NCBI GenBank assembly: GCA_031268065.1
Contig: JAIRXX010000026.1
Span: forward strand, 1-7,482
Origin: Propionibacteriaceae bacterium
GTDB lineage: Bacteria; Actinomycetota; Actinomycetes; Propionibacteriales; Propionibacteriaceae
Reading direction: 5' to 3'
DNA: 7,482 bases
Shown here piece by piece: positions 6,121-7,482 of this stretch; position 1 is the first letter of the stretch; each line of letters opens with the position of its first letter. The notes below the pieces were generated by a model, which was not told the origin of the DNA, did not search any database, and worked only from the letters and a program-made list of their open reading frames with translations. A program made the translations under genes and the position numbers.

Positions 6121-7478
6121 CCGGCCACCTCGATCAGCTGGGTGGCTTCCTGGGCCAGCGAGACCTGCGGGTCTTGGGCCTGCCCGACCGGACGCCGGGA
6201 ATGGTGGGTGATGACCAGCAGCAGGGCTATCATCGCCCAGTTGGCCAAGAGCGACGATCCCCCTTGCGACATGAATGGCGTGGTCAGCCCAGTCAGGGGC
6301 AGCAGCCGGGTGACCCCTCCCAGAATGACGAACACCTGGATAGCCAATACGAAGGACAGGCCGGCGGCGAGCAGCTTCCCGAACGGCTCGCGGCAGCCGA
6401 GTGCGGCACGCAGGCCTCGGGCCACCAGGACGCCGTACAGCAGCATTATGGCGATCAGCCCGGTGGCGCCCAATTCCTCGCCAATAGCGGCGCCGATAAA
6501 GTCGGTCTTCGCCAGCGGAGTCATATTGGGCCGCCCCATGCCCCAGCCCGTACCGAAGAGACCACCCCAAGCTATCCCGAATTGGGCCTGGATCACTTGG
6601 TAGTTGCGGTCGAAGTCACCGAAAGGATCGAGCCAAGCCCCCACCCTGGTGCGCAAATGGCCGAAGAAGGGGTAGCTGGCCGCCGCGCCGCCGATGAAGA
6701 GCAGCAGGCCCAAGATCGGCCAGAAGGGCCGTTCGGTGGCGATGTAGAGCATCGTCACGAACAAGCCGAAGAAAAGCAGCGAAGTGCCGAGGTCTTTTTG
6801 GAAGACCAAGACGGCCAAGCTGGCCAACCAGACGATGAGAATCGGCCCGAGGTCCCTGGGCCGGGGCAAGGTGATGCCGAGAACCCGGCCCCCAGCCATC
6901 GCAAGGACTTCTTTCTTGTCCACCAGGTAGGCGGCGAAGGCCACCGCGAGGATGATCTTGGCCAATTCGGCGGGCTGGAAGGAGTAATTGCCGAGCTGAA
7001 TCCAAATCCTGGAGCCATGCTTCTCCGAGCCGATGACTGGCAGCAGCGGCAGCATCAGCACGGTCACGCCGATCAGGAAGAAGAGGTAGGGGTAGCGATG
7101 CAGAATCGTATAGTCGGGCATGATGATCAGGACGAGGCAGAAGACGAAGACCGCCACGCAGGTCCACATCAATTGCAATTCGGCTGAATGCATGATCGGG
7201 TCGCTGCCCAGATCGAGCCGGTGGATCATCGCCAAGCCGATGCCGTTTAGCAGCATGGCGATCGGCAGGATCAGCGGATCGGCGTAGGGCACCCTTATCC
7301 GCACCACCAGATGCGCGGCCAAGGCGAGCGCAACGAGGATACCCAGCGCCCACGGCCACTCTGCGGGCAACTGCTGGTCGATATTGAGCTGGGTGACGAT
7401 GTATCCGCCCATAGCCAAGGCGATTGCTATCGCCAGCATGAACGCCTCGATCCCCCGGCGCTTGCGATAGGCGATCAT
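6117..7478 (-). CDS. rodA: SEDS-family peptidoglycan glycosyltransferase RodA/FtsW (5' end close to window edge)
   Basis: Multi-pass membrane enzyme that polymerises lipid II into glycan strands and works with a class B PBP, here PbpA. The 453 visible residues are strongly hydrophobic, with about 12 membrane segments. Typical SEDS features: HGSRIWI (154-160), FQPAELAK (167-174), LPRPRDL (204-210), FQKDLGTSLL (226-235), the extracellular WLDPFGD stretch with D284 at the conserved catalytic-Asp region, TDFI...GEELG (325-337), and GGVTRLLPLTGLTTPFMSQG (387-406). The usual GYQ..QS after that Asp reads NYQVIQA here. ATG 7478 begins MIAYRKRRGIEAF, and a basic stretch just before TM1 is normal, but the frame stays open to the window edge, so an earlier start and its ribosome binding site cannot be excluded. 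It ends in an ATGA overlap with pbpA, indicating coupled translation. Mycobacterial synteny supports rodA over ftsW. Confidence 0.92.
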   Translation of the reverse strand: MIAYRKRRGIEAFMLAIAIALAMGGYIVTQLNIDQQLPAEWPWALGILVALALAAHLVVRIRVPYADPLILPIAMLLNGIGLAMIHRLDLGSDPIMHSAELQLMWTCVAVFVFCLVLIIMPDYTILHRYPYLFFLIGVTVLMLPLLPVIGSEKHGSRIWIQLGNYSFQPAELAKIILAVAFAAYLVDKKEVLAMAGGRVLGITLPRPRDLGPILIVWLASLAVLVFQKDLGTSLLFFGLFVTMLYIATERPFWPILGLLLFIGGAAASYPFFGHLRTRVGAWLDPFGDFDRNYQVIQAQFGIAWGGLFGTGWGMGRPNMTPLAKTDFIGAAIGEELGATGLIAIMLLYGVLVARGLRAALGCREPFGKLLAAGLSFVLAIQVFVILGGVTRLLPLTGLTTPFMSQGGSSLLANWAMIALLLVITHHSRRPVGQAQDPQVSLAQEATQLIEVAG

Positions 7479-7482
7479 GCCG

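Noticed and set aside
6108..7187. 359-codon plus-strand frame opposite rodA, rich in Gln, Glu, Asp and Gly
   Set aside because: The composition is what the complement of hydrophobic membrane codons gives; rodA itself has the conserved SEDS motifs.
1..7482. CRISPR arrays, insertion sequences, tRNA or rRNA genes
   Set aside because: No regularly spaced repeats, terminal inverted repeats with transposase, or cloverleaf/rRNA-like sequence were seen.

Overview
The window comes from a GC-rich actinobacterium. The evidence is a cell-division and cell-wall locus found in this phylum: crgA and a trpG/pabA-type glutaminase on the + strand, converging on rodA-pbpA-pknB on the - strand. In Mycobacterium tuberculosis the same neighbourhood runs crgA, Rv0012, trpG, then pknB, pknA, pbpA, rodA on the opposite strand. 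Here no gene lies between crgA and trpG, and pknA is absent between pbpA and pknB. A Propionibacteriales-like host is possible, but I cannot fix the genus from sequence alone.

Left part (1-348): the start of a MarR-type winged-helix regulator is read leftward off the window edge (158 to 1). Its ribosome binding site and a sigma70-like promoter with an exact TTGACA are visible. Two CCTGT/ACAGG palindromes lie on that promoter and look like operators. The rest of this stretch is the divergent upstream region of the next gene.

Middle (349-2890, + strand): a stand-alone class II lysyl-tRNA synthetase of actinobacterial LysS type, crgA (two-TM divisome protein), and a class I glutamine amidotransferase subunit (TrpG/PabA). 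All three appear to use GTG starts. The LysRS is not part of the crgA neighbourhood I know, sits divergent to the MarR gene, and carries substitutions at several normally conserved motif positions.

Right part (2910-7482, - strand): rodA (SEDS glycosyltransferase), pbpA (class B PBP transpeptidase) and pknB (PASTA Ser/Thr kinase). rodA and pbpA overlap by ATGA, and pbpA and pknB are 52 bases apart, so they probably form one operon. RodA and PbpA would form a glycan polymerase/crosslinker pair. PknB would sense wall fragments through its PASTA domains and phosphorylate wall and division proteins.

Most of the window is conserved core biology. The accessory and most interesting part is the left end: the MarR gene, its palindromic operators and the out-of-place divergent LysRS. 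I see no mobile element, CRISPR array, tRNA or rRNA.
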